From contig VZTG01003808.1 of NCBI GenBank assembly GCA_013397845.1, positions 682,001-746,000 of the forward strand: a stretch of DNA of 64,000 nucleotides, written 5' to 3'. Below, in pieces: positions 22,386 to 33,589 of the stretch. The DNA is from Melanocharis versteri. Its lineage: Eukaryota; Chordata; Aves; Passeriformes; Melanocharitidae. The position numbers and the translations under genes are program-made. The notes under the pieces are model-generated. The model did not search any database. It was not told where the DNA came from and saw nothing but the letters and a program-made list of their open reading frames with translations. Position 1 is the stretch's first letter. Every line of letters starts with the position of its first letter.

Positions 22386-24152
22386 ACTCACATTTTTCAT
22401 TCAACAAAACGCAGTCACAGGAGGTATCACATGTCCAGATGCCATTCCTCGCTGGTGATCTTTCTGCCCACCCCAGTCTTATTAAAGCCTAGTAATTAGG
22501 AAACTCAGTTGGGGTACACACCCAGATTCAAGCCCCCAGCCTAGCTGGCTGTTTCACAGCAACAAGACCATCTAACCACCAAGCATCTCCCCTTTCAAGA
22601 GTACTTGTTGGAGCTGTTATAGCTTGTACTAGTAACAGGCAATATACCACCAACAAGAAAAAAAGGCAAAACAAGTGGTCACCTTGGTCACTTCTCTGGG
22701 GTTATGGAAGGCAATAAATACAAGTCACATATCTTAAGCCAATATCCTGACCATGGAGTCCTCTGCAGGGTTGTGCTCCCTCCGACCTACCCCAGGTGAA
22801 AGAATTTGATACAAAAGTTCAGCACATTCAGGGCAGAGAGGTGGAGGCCCACAGATGCTGGGTTTACAAGAGAAAGTACGAAGCCAAAGGGAATTCAACA
22901 ACACTTCACCCACTTCAGTGTCCTTGAAAAATCCCCAGAAGTGCTGATCCTTACGTGTCTTTCTACACTGGAGCACTGTGCCCGAGTGCCTTGTATAGGT
23001 TCTGTAAACAAGAGACAGAGAAGCGCCTCACAGGCAAAGTAGAGAAGACAGCAAGCAGATTCTCCAAGGCAACCTGTACAGTGTTTACTGACAGTAAAGC
23101 ATCACCACATGGCATTTTCTCAAAGTGGTAGGTGTCTCAGATTCTGGGAATGACATTCCTGGGAATTCTTCCCATGTCTGCTCCTTTGAACAGTATTATA
23201 AAACTCCATACATAAGATTTTATGTTAAAGAAATTGTATGGCACATTAACTTCTCAAATTTTATGTCATGATCACAGGATTATTCTGCCTCTTAAGTGTT
23301 TACTATGAAAAAATAGTTAAAGGCAGGATGAGATTATATTTATGCCCTAAAGAAAATCTACCTCATTCAAAAGCCTCCTCAACTTTATTACTGATGTACT
23401 AGTAAAAAAAAAAAAAAAAAAAGAGAAAAACCAGCAAAACCAAAACAGACCACAAACACATAAGCTGAAACTTAAGTTACCACATCCAACAGCATATGCC
23501 CCTTTCGTAGCAGCTGCATGATCTTTAGCTGTGACTGCACATTACTATTCCATCAATGACAGACCTGATTCAAGTGTTTATAGCATTTACTTTTGTACTC
23601 CTACTGTGGGCCACTATCCTTCCATTGTGCTGACTCAAGTGTTTACCTAGCTATATTCTTGATAGGATTCTGTCGATATTATTTAATATTTTTTAAAAAC
23701 CCCAAAGAAATAATTTCAAGAACATAAAAATTTGCAAAACATTAAAAAGCCCCCAAACCCTACAGATTATTTTAACAGATCTTCCTTAAAGTATTACAGT
23801 GCAAACATTTGAACTGTGCAACAGAGAGAAAGCAAATTCTGAAAGTGAATAAAGCTGAGCAGTACCATCTTGTGCAACCTCTACATTGTATCTGCTCCTC
23901 AAAAGTCAGGAGCACAGAATCATAACCTTGATATTATAAGTCCCTTGCTATCTCCTCCCCATCTGTGATCATCATGCACTCTCTCCTGCCAAATTCCTCC
24001 CTACAGGAGCTGTGGATCCCTCTCCTAGCTTTAGCACTGGTGTTTGAACATGCTAGTTCTCATGTAGCTCTTTAATATTCCACTTTTCAAACATTAATTC
24101 ATGCACAGTTTTATACTACCTCAACACCAAATAACTGAAGCAGTAAATAACG
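22386..24152. other. no gene recognised; A-run
   Basis: AT-rich, with a 19-base A-run at 23404-23422. No repeat family was recognised. Confidence 0.5.
23404..23422. repeat. poly-A run
   Basis: 19 consecutive A. No retroposed gene is recognised directly upstream. Confidence 0.9.
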
Positions 24153-24365
24153 ACTTTCTTTCTTTTTTTTTTTTTTTGTGTGGGTTTTGGTCTTTTTGCT
24201 CTTTTTTTTTGTTTGGTTTTTTGGGGTTTTTTGGTTGGTTTTTTTTGGGGGGGGGTTTTTTTTTTTTTTGTTTTGGTTTGGGTTTTTTGTTTTGTTTTGT
24301 TATGGGGTTTTTTTGTTTGTTTGTTTGTTTTGGGTTTTTTTGGTTTTTTAGGGGTTTTTTTTGGA
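24153..24365 (+). repeat. G/T-only low-complexity tract
   Basis: About 210 bases made almost entirely of T and G on the plus strand, in blocks such as GGTTTTTTGG and TTTGTTTGTTTG, beginning with a long T-run and containing G10. Extreme strand asymmetry. Open frames across it (F/G/W-rich) are products of composition. It ends a few bases before the CR1 tail at 24379. Confidence 0.93.
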
Positions 24366-24378
24366 TTTGACATGTTTT

Positions 24379-24598
24379 GGGAGGTTCAGGCTGGATATTA
24401 GGAAAAATTTCTCCACCAAAAGAGTGGTTCTACATTGGAACAGGCTGCCGAGAGAAGCGGAGTAGTCACCATCCCTGCAAATGTTCAAAAAACAAGTCTA
24501 CATTGCACTTCATGATATGGTACAGAGGGTATGGTGGCACTCAGTTGAAGGTTGGACTTACTGATCTTGGAGATCTTCTCCAACCTTAATGATTCTAT
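24379..24598 (+). mobile_element. CR1 LINE, 3' tail fragment
   Basis: Reads as the last 220 bases of a CR1 copy: GAGGTTCAGGCTGGATATTA, TTGGAACAGGCTGCC, GTCACCATCCCTG and the end AACCTTAATGATTCTATG. It is strongly 5'-truncated, with the G/T tract at its 5' side. Confidence 0.93.
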
Positions 24599-24874
24599 GT
24601 TCCCCAAGATCAGCTTGAAGAGTCTCCCTAAGGGTGATCATACCTCTTCCAAAAGCTGATCATCTGCCTTGTTGACTATAAGCTCTGTTGGGTGGGCACT
24701 ATCAACACACAGCATTCACAACTGCTGGAAGCTCTCCTTTTCCATTGATCTTGAAGGCTGGGGTTTGGGGTTTTTGTTTGTTTGCTTTAAAGTGGACTGT
24801 TAAGTGTGGCTTGCAAGGTAACCTCCCAACACCATAAGGGAAGCCAGGGTCAGGTGCTGCTCAGTTGTTTCCAG

Positions 24875-25084
24875 AAATCACAATGCAAAGAGTGACTCTG
24901 GTCATAGTGAGAAGAGTGCTTTGCCTGATGAATATACATGCAATGACACTGAAGATATAGAGAGAAGACACCTAAACAACATCTTTGAAACTGATGACGA
25001 TACCAAGGAAGAGCTGGAGCAGACATTAAAAGTAGATAATAGAGATGCGTCATGTTATCATGAAATTACAAGACAAGCTTGTCT
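24875..25084 (+). CDS. exon candidate of an unrecognised plus-strand gene
   Basis: A plus-strand acceptor (GGTGCTGCTCAGTTGTTTCCAG) precedes a frame that enters with one base. It encodes about 69 residues that are unusually acidic and polar (SDSGHSEKSALPDEY, then FETDDDTKEELEQTLKVDN). The frame ends in a TAA at 25086-25088. A donor-like gtaatg just before it (GTCT|gtaatg) leaves two bases, matching the entry of 25193-25414. Composition is far from that of random AT-rich translation. No domain is recognised. Alternatives are a terminal exon with an AATAAA at 25200, a coding fossil, or chance. Confidence 0.32.
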
Positions 25085-25192
25085 GTAATGTCTGCTGGGA
25101 CATTGCTTCTTGGGTTTTTTGTGAGGGCTGCCTACTTCTTCAGCAATATCTGGGTAAGAAAAAAACCCGAACATTGCTTACCATCCTCCAAG

Positions 25193-25414
25193 ACTGCTGA
25201 ATAAACAAAAGAGAAATAGTGATCAGAGGCAGCTGGCTCCACCTCAAAGATATCTAAAAGGGAATTTGGGGTGGACAGAACAACGTCCCTGTGGGAAAGT
25301 TTACAACTACTTTGAATTGAAAGAAAAAAAATCAAAAATATGCTGTATACCGTCACTCTCTTCAACAAACATTATAATAAGAGGCGAAAATGAAGGAGAC
25401 TGGTGCATCATAAG
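25193..25414 (+). CDS. exon candidate of the same plus-strand gene
   Basis: A plus-strand segment of 222 bases. The acceptor is GCTTACCATCCTCCAAG and the donor is full consensus, ATAAG|gtaaga. The frame enters with one base, leaves two, has no stop in 73 codons, and is polar and basic (NKQKRNSDQRQLAPPQRYL, later RPCGKVYNYFELKEKKSK). The implied intron before it is 108 bases, short but possible in birds. The donor is among the best in the window. No family is recognised. Confidence 0.35.
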
Positions 25415-25911
25415 GTAAGAGACTCCTGGAATAGGGAAGGCAGGTCAGTGTCACATCAAAAACTACACAAACACTTTTGGTGGGAGATAAGTGACTATAT
25501 CCTGACAACAAATACATGTGCCATCAGACACACCGTGTGGCTTACCTGCTATCAGGCATCAAACATGTCCAACCCCAGTAGTCACAAAGGACAGGACAAG
25601 ACTTGAAATGGGTACCCTAAACCAGAAAGAGGTGACAGGTAAATACCTACGCAATTTCCCAATGGATGACTCTCCTGGAAACCACTGAACTGAAATTGGA
25701 TATTTCCGAAAGATACTCAATAGTCCATCTACAACTACAGGCTCTGAACTGGTATTGCCAGGAGTAATTCAAAAACTTTTGTTGAGGAGGTAGTTGGATG
25801 AAGAGTTGTCAAAACAGCCTATTCTTGCCTTAAGAAGGCAAGGTCCTGCCAATCCTCCTCACCTCTGGCCTCATGAACAGTATCAGAGGGAAAAGACATC
25901 TCACACTGTAG

Positions 25912-26188
25912 GAATAAGCATAAATCCACCCCAGATATTGGGAGGCCCTGTGCAAAAGCACAGAATTGGGAAGAACATGTGATGTGTCTGAGGAACGAGG
26001 AAGGCTGCAGCACTATCTCACATTCAGAGGAGGTAAAAGATGAAGAAAGTGGGGGAGGGGAAGAAGACCAAAATCCCTCCTGTGATATGGTAAATCCTCA
26101 GATTACAAGACATGGGGGCAGGGAAGAGTTTAGGCAGCAAGCTGACAGACCAGCCCTTCCACCCCCTCGCTACACTAATTCTCCATGA
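25912..26188 (+). CDS. terminal exon candidate of the same plus-strand gene
   Basis: A plus-strand acceptor (AAGACATCTCACACTGTAG) is followed by a frame entering with one base that runs 91 codons to a TGA at 26186-26188. The peptide is very hydrophilic, with an acidic run (SEEVKDEESGGGEEDQNP) and a proline-rich end (PALPPPRYTNSP). An AATAAA follows at 26246-26251. Phase matches the exon at 25193-25414 (two bases, then one, giving Arg). This looks like the disordered C-terminus of a protein, but no family is recognised. A degenerate retroelement ORF is an alternative. Confidence 0.33.
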
Positions 26189-26245
26189 GGATATTCAGCT
26201 TCAGTTTACATTCGTTATCAGGTCAGCTTTCTATGCAACCTAAAC

Positions 26246-26251
26246 AATAAA
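26246..26251 (+). terminator. possible polyadenylation signal AATAAA
   Basis: Lies 57 bases after the TGA of the candidate terminal exon at 25912-26188. The hexamer is common by chance, so support is positional only. Confidence 0.3.
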
Positions 26252-27983
26252 ATACATGCAGGAGAGGTGGGCAAACTGAATGCATTCTAATTTATCACAT
26301 AAAGCAGGGACAGCCTAATTCATGTACTATTCCTACCCTCATTTACACAGGTAAGAAAGAGAAAAAGGGAGGAAAAACTCCTGGAGGGGGGATGGTATGG
26401 GGGAGCGGTGGGAAAAGCCTTTTTACTTTGCTAAAGGACCCCAGGGAAGGGCCCCTGAAGCAGAGGCCCTGCTTTTACAAATGCTTCCCTTTCCTTACAC
26501 GGTTCCTTTAATACAAGTAAAAATTTCAAATTCCTCATTTGTTTAGCCTGAAATCCCTTGCACATTTCCCACAAACTACTTCCTTTTCTCTCTTTTTAGC
26601 TGGACTCCCTCTCTTTTTAATGAAGAGAAGTTCAGAGAGTTTTTCCCATGAATAGATGGCAGGCACCTGGGAGTTATGAATTTTAAAGTGATCATTTTCT
26701 TTCAGCCCCGCTGGACAATGGGGATCTCCTTTTGACTCACTTTCACAGCTTTGAGAGGCTCTCAGATCAGCCACATTCCAATCAGACTGGAGTCAGATCA
26801 GAGCCAGGCTGGACTGCATCAAGGTCTCTTGCACAGAAAGACAAGGAGCAGATGGCCAACACTGAGCTCTCCTCCCCTTTTCAGAGTGCAATGGAAGGCA
26901 ATGTGGGAAAGCGTTCCCCCAGCATTGCCTATTGATTTCTGAATAGGACCACCACATGCCACCAGCCTGTAGGTATGAACCTCTGTTAACAGATGGTGAG
27001 ATCATTATGAGCAATTAATTCCTTTAATGTATCAGTGGGAACATGTTGGAAAGGGTGATGCAAGCACAGAGTGAATAGTGAACTTCTCATTCCTCAGGGA
27101 GAGCTGCAGCTACATCACTGAGGGATGGGAACAGTCTTTCAAGACCCTGTGCACACTGAGAACCAGAGTTAGCCATTTGGTCCACAGACACAAGGCATGG
27201 TTTTTATTAACTAATCATCCCTCCCTCGTTGATATGTGATTAACAACAGATTTCTTTCTAGGTCATTTTTGGAGAGACAAACAAATCAAAACAATGGGAA
27301 AAAAATCCCAAACTATCAACACGGCAGGAACACAGGGAATTCAGTCGTAAAGACGAGGAGGGAATATTGCTACCAAACTTTTTGTTACATAAAATTTGAT
27401 TTAGACTGGCTATAAATTAAAAAGGAGACAGACTATTTTGAACACAACTATGTGTATATAAATACATTCGAAGAATTCATAATAGGTCTTAGCACTGAAA
27501 ATAGAAGCATACAAAATAAGTCCTTAGCAGGCTCGTCAGAAAGTAACTATGAAAGGAGCTTACAAGTAAGTTACAGATTGTACAATTTGAATATAGATAT
27601 CATATTGAAATGCAGAGAAATCCACAGAAAATGCTGCATATTTACTGCTATTCATTGTGATCTCAGTAAATTAAAATTCACTGTGCTAATAACAACTCTA
27701 AGAGTAGGACATTCCCGCATCATCTGCTTTACATGCATTTATATGACAGGCTTTGTTGTGGTGGTTCTTTTTTTTTTTCTTCATTTTAGAGACAGAAGGA
27801 AAAACTGAAAGCACAATATAGATGGCTAGTTAGCTCTTGGTCTTAAAGATGACAGCAGAATGTGAACAGGAAATACAGGCAACTATTCACTTATTCATAT
27901 TTAAATGACACTTTTTGCTTGTAATTAAGACACTCAAGTCGTGTCTCTGTTCATGAAATTTACATAACTGTACAATAGCTTGC
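26252..27983. other. no gene recognised
   Basis: Contains a purine-rich stretch (about 26350-26470). Only short unsupported open frames and no repeat family recognised. Confidence 0.5.
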
Positions 27984-28460
27984 CTAAGTGAACAGCAAAT
28001 GGTAGTTAACCTTGAAGTGTATTATCTTAATTGAATAAATCTGGCTATAGTTCAATAAATTTAAACAGAAATATATCTTTAAAATACTAAAATAATTTTT
28101 TAAAATGCATTTGCTTTTACATCTTAAGACTGCTTGCTGCTTTTCTTCTAGATTTTTATTTCTCCTGTAACATTGGTCCTTTAAAAAAAAATAAACCATT
28201 GCAGAACAACAAAGACATTGATACATGTTTCCTGTTTTCTCCTTATTGTTCGTGGTTTGAGTCAGTGTCACATTCTGGAAAGCCTTGATAAGAATATCAG
28301 AATATTGAATCAAAATGTATAACTTGCCTGTTCGAGATAGTCCCTTACCTACTTTCCCTGTCCTTATTGGACTTGTGTTCTTCCCCTCCCCCACTACGTA
28401 CCAGCTGAGTATCCCATCACACAGTGAGAGACCAAGGTGGGAGAATATAGATTTTTGCAT
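27984..28460 (-). CDS. 158-codon open frame, uncertain
   Basis: The longest open frame in the window. The upstream part (about 28345-28400, around WYVVGEGKNTSPIRTGK) has an acceptor-like run (TCTCTCACTGTGTGATGG, then ATACTCAG) and a strong donor (GTAG|gtaagg at about 28346), so a small exon is possible. The C-terminal two thirds are I/L/Y/F/K/N-rich, as expected of translated AT-rich noncoding DNA. No family or RNA gene is recognised. The length is hard to get by chance but not decisive. Confidence 0.15.
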   Translation of the reverse strand: MQKSIFSHLGLSLCDGILSWYVVGEGKNTSPIRTGKVGKGLSRTGKLYILIQYSDILIKAFQNVTLTQTTNNKEKTGNMYQCLCCSAMVYFFLKDQCYRRNKNLEEKQQAVLRCKSKCILKNYFSILKIYFCLNLLNYSQIYSIKIIHFKVNYHLLFT

Positions 28461-29868
28461 AGGTTAAATAGGAAAGCCACATTCCACCACTCTCCCATTT
28501 AAATCAGATTTACATGGGGTGTAAATCCCCTCAGAATAGAGCCATTCACAAAGAGCTCAGAATGATCCCCTCACAACACTGATTACATTAAATCAGTAGC
28601 AATCGTGTTTCCTGGATTATGTAGTTACAGCAAGAGAAACTGTGCAGCGTATTTATATTTGTGTGAATAAGTTAATGAGAAGCCACCTGTGCCTTGTATC
28701 AGTTTACAAGAAAAAGCAGAGGAACACAGGTGTTTCAACAATATTGCTGTGTATTTTTACATGAATTTGCAAACACTAAAAATGAACATATTGTTACTAA
28801 ATTCAGCAACATACACATTTTGAGGGACAGTATTTTGGATTTTGTTTGGGCTGCCTTTGTCTTAAAGAATTACAAAAGGCTGGTATCTTAGCCATCAACA
28901 AGAGCTATAATTTGGGCTTTTCTCGCTCCCACAATGTTCACCATTGTACCTTATGCAACACTGACTGTACATGCTCAGTTCTTACCCACGTTGCTGGTGA
29001 GAAGCATTCACACTGTGAATTACCATTTTTCCCAGCATCTAGCGCTACTCAAAAGACAGCACAAGAATACATTAGAAATGCCTTTGTCTGTTAAAACATT
29101 ATTCTCTATTACTACATGAAAAGCAAATTGTCTTTGTATAGAGGAAGAGTGGCACACAGTAGCTTCGGGAGAGGGAATTTGTATCAGTAGCTGACCACTT
29201 CATAGATACACATGCCACATTCTTCCTCAGTAAGCAGACACATGGATGTTTTGAATAAAATTTTGGCTGTACCTTTTTAGGTCATTAGTTGTACTAGAAT
29301 GATTCCAAGAGGATCATTTGCTTTTGTCCTTGAGAAGAACATCTAAGGTTTTGGTTTTTTGCTTGGGTTTTGGAGGGGAAGAGAGCACATTAACAAAAAG
29401 TGCTTAATCTCCTGACTTGACACACCACATCTAAAATGAAATCAAATTAGAAAACTTCATCCTTTCATTGGGATCAATTCAGGAAGACAATAATCAAATG
29501 ATGAATCATGGAAATTCAAGACCAACATTCATTTTTGCAACACAGTTGAACAATCGTACTCAAAACTGATGTGTTATAAAAAGGTTTTTGCAAATTGGTC
29601 TTGAAATTAGGCAAGTTATGGGACAAATATCCTCCAAAGGTTATTCTCAATTTCCCTATGCTTTCTTTTGCCTTCAAATGGAAAAGTAAAAATCAGTATC
29701 CACAAAAAGATTCTGTTAAAAAAGTCTTAAAGCAAATACTTAAAGGACTAGAGAGGGATGCAGCCTATTACAATAGTTCCAGATGTTGATGGATTGCAAG
29801 AGGAAAAAGAAACCTGGCCAGCAATTCAAATATAACTCATTCTAGGACAGGAATCTAGTGACTTCCTT

Positions 29869-29884
29869 TCTCTCTCTCTCTCTC
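29869..29884. repeat. (TC)n microsatellite
   Basis: Uninterrupted TC run. Confidence 0.95.
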
Positions 29885-32800
29885 CAAAAATGCAGGTAAT
29901 AAAATCTGCTCATTTTGCTCCTGACAAAGATTATAATCGTAGTTTGCAACCAAGACAGCTGAAATCATTAGTCCTCCCCTAGCGAACTGAAGTGGCTCAG
30001 CCTGTCTTGGCACAGTCACATGTATTTAGTCTAGATAAATCATACTTTAGAGGCTTATGAAATCCAGCTATTTGAGAATACTCCTAGCAATTCTACACAC
30101 TCACTGGACTGGTTTGCCAGCACAAGGAGAACTGTACTTCATAACCTTCGACCAGAGGCTGAGTAGGAGAACTCCACTGGGCATATGCCCACAGAGCCTT
30201 CATTCCTCTGCCTTGAAGGATGGATTTCAATCTGATTTCTCAGGTTTGAGAGGTTTTTTTCCAAATGTTGGTGGCTTACTGTTCAGTACTTATCTACATG
30301 GACAGCTTTCCAAAATTAACACATTGTCTAGGAGCTCCCCATAAAGTCACAACACCACCTGCTGAACTTCAAGCTGCTCTTCAGGTTGTTGCCCATACAT
30401 TTCTCACACTAACAATTTATGAATATTTTATTAATTTTTAGGGAAGCAAAAAATTATATCCTGTCTCACTTAAAAAGAAATATTTAATATATATTTAAAA
30501 TTTCCAAAGTGTCTTAATTACCTTCCTTAAAAGACAGTTTCTCTTCTCTCTTTACTAATATGTAGGTTCTTTTTAATTATCATGTCTGTAACAGCACTTT
30601 TCCACTACATGGGCACAGACATGACATAAAATTAGAAATATGAATTATTTTCAGTTAAGGAAAGTGAATCAGTTAGAATCTGAAAGCAGAGAACATTCTG
30701 GCAGTGGAAGTTGTGCAGATGGGGAGGCACTTCAGCAAGCTCCAGGATGTCTGAGCACTTGATTCTGGAGACAAACCGCTTCTATTGCCAAGAGCTAACC
30801 CTGATCAAGGCACAATGTGGTGTCCACAGAACCAAAAACTGACACAGGACAACTTACCAACATGCCTCCTTACAATTTCACTCCTTTTAGAAGTGCTGGA
30901 AACTGTCTGGCACAACAGAGAAAATGCAAATTGAGTTTTGCTGCAAGCACACCAGTCTCAGTCTGCTGTTTGATGAGAGTAACTGACTTCAGTCAGATTA
31001 CACACAGGTCCTTCCAGGAGAATACTGCATTACCACTTTCACCAATAATTCCAAATGTAAAATAAGTAGGACAGTGAAGTCATGCTTCAAATTCATATCA
31101 CTTGCCTGTTTTTTTTTTAAATAAGCTTGCAAGATTGGACAGCTACTACAACTAAAACAGTCACATATAAATCCAGTCACAGCAGCATTCAGCACCAAAA
31201 CCTTTGGCAACAGAATGATCTGTTGCTTGCATACCACACACATTAAGTACTTGCAAGTGCTCTAAGTTTTTGTTCATTTTTAACAGCATGTAAAAATCTT
31301 GTCTATAGCCACTATCATCAGCCAGTTCTCAGCAGTTCAATTTGATTGGAACCAGTCTGTAGAAGATGAGGAGGCAAAGAAATAGTAGGTATGAGCGAAA
31401 AATCAAATTCCTCAAGAATTCCTCTGAATGCAATACAGCTGTTTGCAGCTTAATCTCTTCTCCAGAAACACACCAATCATAAGCTATAGGAAAGATGAAT
31501 CTACCATCTGGAACATCTAGTGTTCAGGAGTATTTGCACAGGTATACATGTAAGATCAAAAACTTCAATGTGTGAGTTCTCCAAAAAACGCTAGCAGAAG
31601 CCAAATGATACACATCCTGATATTAAGAGGTGGGGCTTCTGGGGAGAAAGGAATGTTGGTAGGTTGGTTTGTGGGCTTTGGAGGTTGGGGTTTTGGGGGT
31701 TTTTTTGTTTGTTTTTAATTCTGAAAGTTTTCTTGGTCAGAACACTGACAAACCTGACCCCTAAAAATTAGCTTCTATTACCAACACTAATATCTATGGA
31801 GACAGACTTGGTTGAGTTACCAACTTAAAAATATAGAATGCTTCCACTCAATAATGCAGGTAATTTGGAAGCTTCCCTATGTCTCACTATGTTCCAAGTC
31901 TATGAAACACTATGTTTGCTGGATGCAGAATCTCTTCGTCCCATAGGACAAGTCCCAAGGAAACAGGGCTTCAGGACTTCATCACTGATCCGTTTTATCT
32001 GAGAGGTAAACTTTCAACCTTTCTATCAGTAAGGCAGATTCACAGCCTGGTTAGCAACCCATTTTATAAAACCAGTTTAGTCACTTCTTTCAGTGCATGT
32101 ATTTGACCTGTGAGCATATTTTTAGGTCAAGGGTCTTGAAAGCTATCCTCAACCCCAGCATTTTTTTAACCATACACTAGTCATTTAACTGCCTATTTCC
32201 AACTCCCAGAAAGCATCCCTGCAAAGCAGCTGGGGTTTTCTTTTGGCACTGGAATAGCTCCTTCAACAGAGAAATAACAGCTTCCAGGTAGAGCAGAAGA
32301 AAAGGAAACCAAAAGCCAAATCATAGCTTGCTGCAACCTGCCACCACGGTCTCATCAAACAGAGTAGCATTAACCATTCCAAAGTTTTTTTTCCTTTCCA
32401 AGCCTGTCCCGCATGGATGGCAAACAGCATGCAAGCTTTGTCTTACCCTTCTCACAGAAGCAGCACCCTACAGGCAGCACACCTGAGCATGCTTTCTTCA
32501 CTGCTCACTTTCATAACACCTAAAGATGTTAATTTCATTTTTATCATGGGGCACTGTGCATATATTTATATGTTGTGCGGCTATTACTCTCCAGTCTCTT
32601 TGATACTGCCTCTCTGAGCATTTGTGTTTGAAGATACCAATTATTTGAAAAAAATGCATTCGAAGGCTACCCTGTTGACTAGAATTCAAAAATATACAAG
32701 CACATTTCTCAAAGAGACCCATTCAGGCTCCTGTTAGACCCAACGAGAGCATTAGTGATGAAAATGCATTTGAAGCTGCCTTCACGGACCTAAAAAAAAA

Positions 32801-33566
32801 CCTAACAGAGAAAGCATGTTTCTGCATGTCTTTGTAGTCTACAGTTGCCATTCTGATCCTGCGTCATGTTAGAAACACAGATAGCTACAAAGCCAGCTAT
32901 GCTATGCTGGCAAAGTGCCCCGTGAGCTCAGTGCCCAGGTTTCATCACAGCATTATCTGTCATCCTCTGAAAGGCAATAAAAGTTTAGAGATGCTTAGTA
33001 GCATCTTCCCTGACTTGCATGAAAAGATGCCAAGCAAGTACTGATGACAAAAGTATATTCTTACAGAAGTTAAATCATAGCAGAAACCTAAAGTAAGGCT
33101 CTAATTACCTGAGCCTATTGCAACTTTTGTTGTTTGGTAAGTCATGGAGAAGTCATAGCATCACTTAAACCAATAGAAATTTTAATAGCAACTTCAGAGT
33201 TTGAAATTCCCTTAAGAGATAACTGGTTTAATTTTAAAGAAAGCTAAATATGAATCCCCAAAAACTGCAGGGCATTAAGAGTCACAGGTGTATGAAAGTT
33301 CTTGGAAAATACTTTTATGGGCAGTAGTTTCATGCCTCAGACCCAATACAGGTGCAGTACAAAAGGTATAAACCATATTATTTTGTGAGGATTAACCTAA
33401 TAGCTTTGATATCAATAGGAGTTTAGCCCTCCTGGAAAACAATAGGTTTGATGAAAGCAGCTTTCATCAGAGCTCTTCAATGACATGTTGGTCATCTGTC
33501 AACTGTTCTTCAGAACAGTCAGTTTCATCCAATTCTACTTCAGCAAAGGTAGGGATGGTTGAAATG

Positions 33567-33589
33567 AATAAAATAAATAAATAAATAAA
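33567..33589. repeat. (AAAT)n microsatellite
   Basis: About five AAAT tetranucleotide units in a row, with a slightly irregular start. Confidence 0.93.

Noticed and set aside
24259..24366. Telomere-like repeat
   Set aside because: The G/T pattern is irregular and does not contain TTAGGG arrays.
24101..24401. Open frames on both strands rich in Phe/Gly/Trp or Lys/Pro/Thr
   Set aside because: They follow from the G/T-only composition of the tract; no splice ends or conserved motif.
25600..26188. Polar frame ending in PPPRY, resembling a retroviral late-domain region
   Set aside because: A single proline-rich motif is not enough; no protease, zinc-knuckle, primer-binding site or LTR was seen nearby.
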